Below are positions 31,783 through 32,385 of a stretch of DNA of 32,385 nt, in pieces. Position 1 is the first letter of the stretch, and each line of letters starts with the position of its first letter. The position numbers and the translations under genes were made by a program. The notes beneath the pieces were generated by a model. That model was not told where the DNA came from. It made no database searches and was given only the letters and a program-made list of their open reading frames with translations. The stretch comes from a virus, in the IMG/VR virus record IMGVR_UViG_3300024339_000050, positions 1-32,385 of that record; one strand, 5' to 3'.

Positions 31783-32100
31783 TTAAATTGAAATATCTAT
31801 CGCGTAGTAGCGATTCTCTTTCTTGTCCCACGTTAGTACTTTAATCTTACCGTGATTCGCTTTAGATGCGATTGCACCGACCATGGCAATCGCGGCTGGC
31901 GCTCCCATAGCAAGGATATAATCCTTATCTGAAAAATCCCGTAAGTCGTTCTTCAACTGTCTCACAACAGGAGCAACTCCCGCGGTGATATCCCCTGGTG
32001 GTAGCAAATACTGTAGCCTGCCGTATCTCAGTGCATCACTCAAGTCAACAAATCTAAACGGCTGTTGACAAACGTACACTACGCCTTCTTCTTGTTCCAT
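31783..32100 (-). CDS. Conserved phage protein, unknown function
   Basis: This 105-residue protein begins MEQEEGVVYVCQQPFRFVDL, then DALRYGRLQYLLPPGDITAG, VAPVVRQLKNDLRDFSDKDY and ILAMGAPAAIAMVGAIASKA, ending KIKVLTWDKKENRYYAIDIS. The pattern PPG - LRDF - DYI - GxPxAIA - WDR/K - Y is one I know from many podovirus and siphovirus genomes next to replication genes; function unknown. It is the first gene after the minus-strand promoter. The ribosome site is AAGGGA. Confidence 0.65.
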   Translation of the reverse strand: MEQEEGVVYVCQQPFRFVDLSDALRYGRLQYLLPPGDITAGVAPVVRQLKNDLRDFSDKDYILAMGAPAAIAMVGAIASKANHGKIKVLTWDKKENRYYAIDISI

Positions 32101-32143
32101 GTTTCCCTTTCTTTAGTTATAAAATTCTAAACTTCTGTCTTGT

Positions 32144-32173
32144 AGTATACCCTAATTAAACACTTAGTGTAAG
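32144..32173 (-). promoter_or_regulatory. Sigma70-like promoter for the replication operon
   Basis: On the minus strand, CTTACA (32173-32168) and TATACT (32149-32144) are 18 bases apart: a fair -35 (four of six) and a good -10 (five of six). It lies 3 bases after the helicase stop and ~44 bases before the first downstream ATG, so it can drive the five genes that follow. Confidence 0.55.
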
Positions 32174-32176
32174 TTT

Positions 32177-32385
32177 CTATGAAATAAAACTCGCTATGTC
32201 TTTAATTATTGTATCGGCAATGTTCTGCTTACTACGCAGTGCCTTAATAATAGACTCGTCTACCGTACCACGCGCCACTAGGTCTCGGTATACAACATTC
32301 TTCTTCTGACCAATACGCATCGCCCTGTCCTCAGACTGTAGTCTGTCCTCAAGTGAGTACGAATTAGAGTAGTAGATAACACTAC
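32177..32385 (-). CDS. C-terminal end of SNF2-type helicase (partial)
   Basis: The minus-strand frame enters from the window edge and ends with TAG (complement of 32177-32179). The 69 visible residues include VIYYSNSYSLEDRLQSEDRA, then MRIGQKKNVVYRDLVARGTV and DESIIKALRSKQNIADTI. This is helicase motif VI (Q-S-E-D-R-x-x-R-I-G-Q) with the usual SNF2 tail. Most members read RAHRIGQ; here it is RAMRIGQ. The phage members probably act in replication or recombination as ATP-driven translocases. The ATP-binding part lies outside the window. Confidence 0.88.
   Translation of the reverse strand, partial: SVIYYSNSYSLEDRLQSEDRAMRIGQKKNVVYRDLVARGTVDESIIKALRSKQNIADTIIKDIASFIS

Overview
This window is part of the genome of a tailed double-stranded DNA phage, most likely marine. 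The protein set matches what is commonly seen in uncultured marine podovirus-like genomes: a P22 gp4-like and an SU10-type head-tail adaptor, a P22 gp10-like tail protein, four long ejection-type proteins, an S74-chaperoned tail fibre and a repeat-built propeller-like fibre. I see no integrase, no tRNA gene, no insertion sequence and no CRISPR array. Base composition looks moderately AT-rich by eye (not computed). The host cannot be named, but Sec signal peptides and spanin-like proteins point to a Gram-negative bacterium.

Layout, plus strand (1-29847): the end of a virion protein gene, then a strong terminator and a promoter-like box (1-300); head completion, adaptor and small beta-rich virion proteins (302-3192); a 766-residue repeat-built tail fibre with C-terminal chaperone and a six-repeat propeller-like protein (3204-6523). 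Next comes a run of five overlapping genes (6534-10784): two unknowns, a radical SAM enzyme, a small membrane protein and a flavin-dependent tryptophan-halogenase-like enzyme. From 10859 to 15230 lies a block of small membrane, coiled-coil and secreted proteins, at least six with Sec signal peptides, plausibly including lysis functions. From 15297 to 29847 are more fibre and tail proteins with perfect DNA repeats, the gp10-like tail protein and the ejection proteins.

Minus strand (29913-32385): convergent replication-type genes. These are the C-terminus of an SNF2-type helicase, a promoter, two conserved unknown phage proteins, a putative ssDNA-binding protein with an SSB-like C-terminal tip, a 60-residue protein, and a 90-residue protein with a similar tip.

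The most interesting part is the radical SAM / small membrane protein / halogenase operon directly downstream of the receptor-binding genes. All the halogenase signature residues are present, and the genes are joined by ATGA overlaps. This suggests a phage-encoded modification pathway acting either on virion tail proteins or on a host metabolite. The second is the row of exported small proteins at 11.9-15.2 kb, two of which look like a pilin-like subunit and an Ig-fold partner. Families were assigned by recognition from sequence alone; no search was run.
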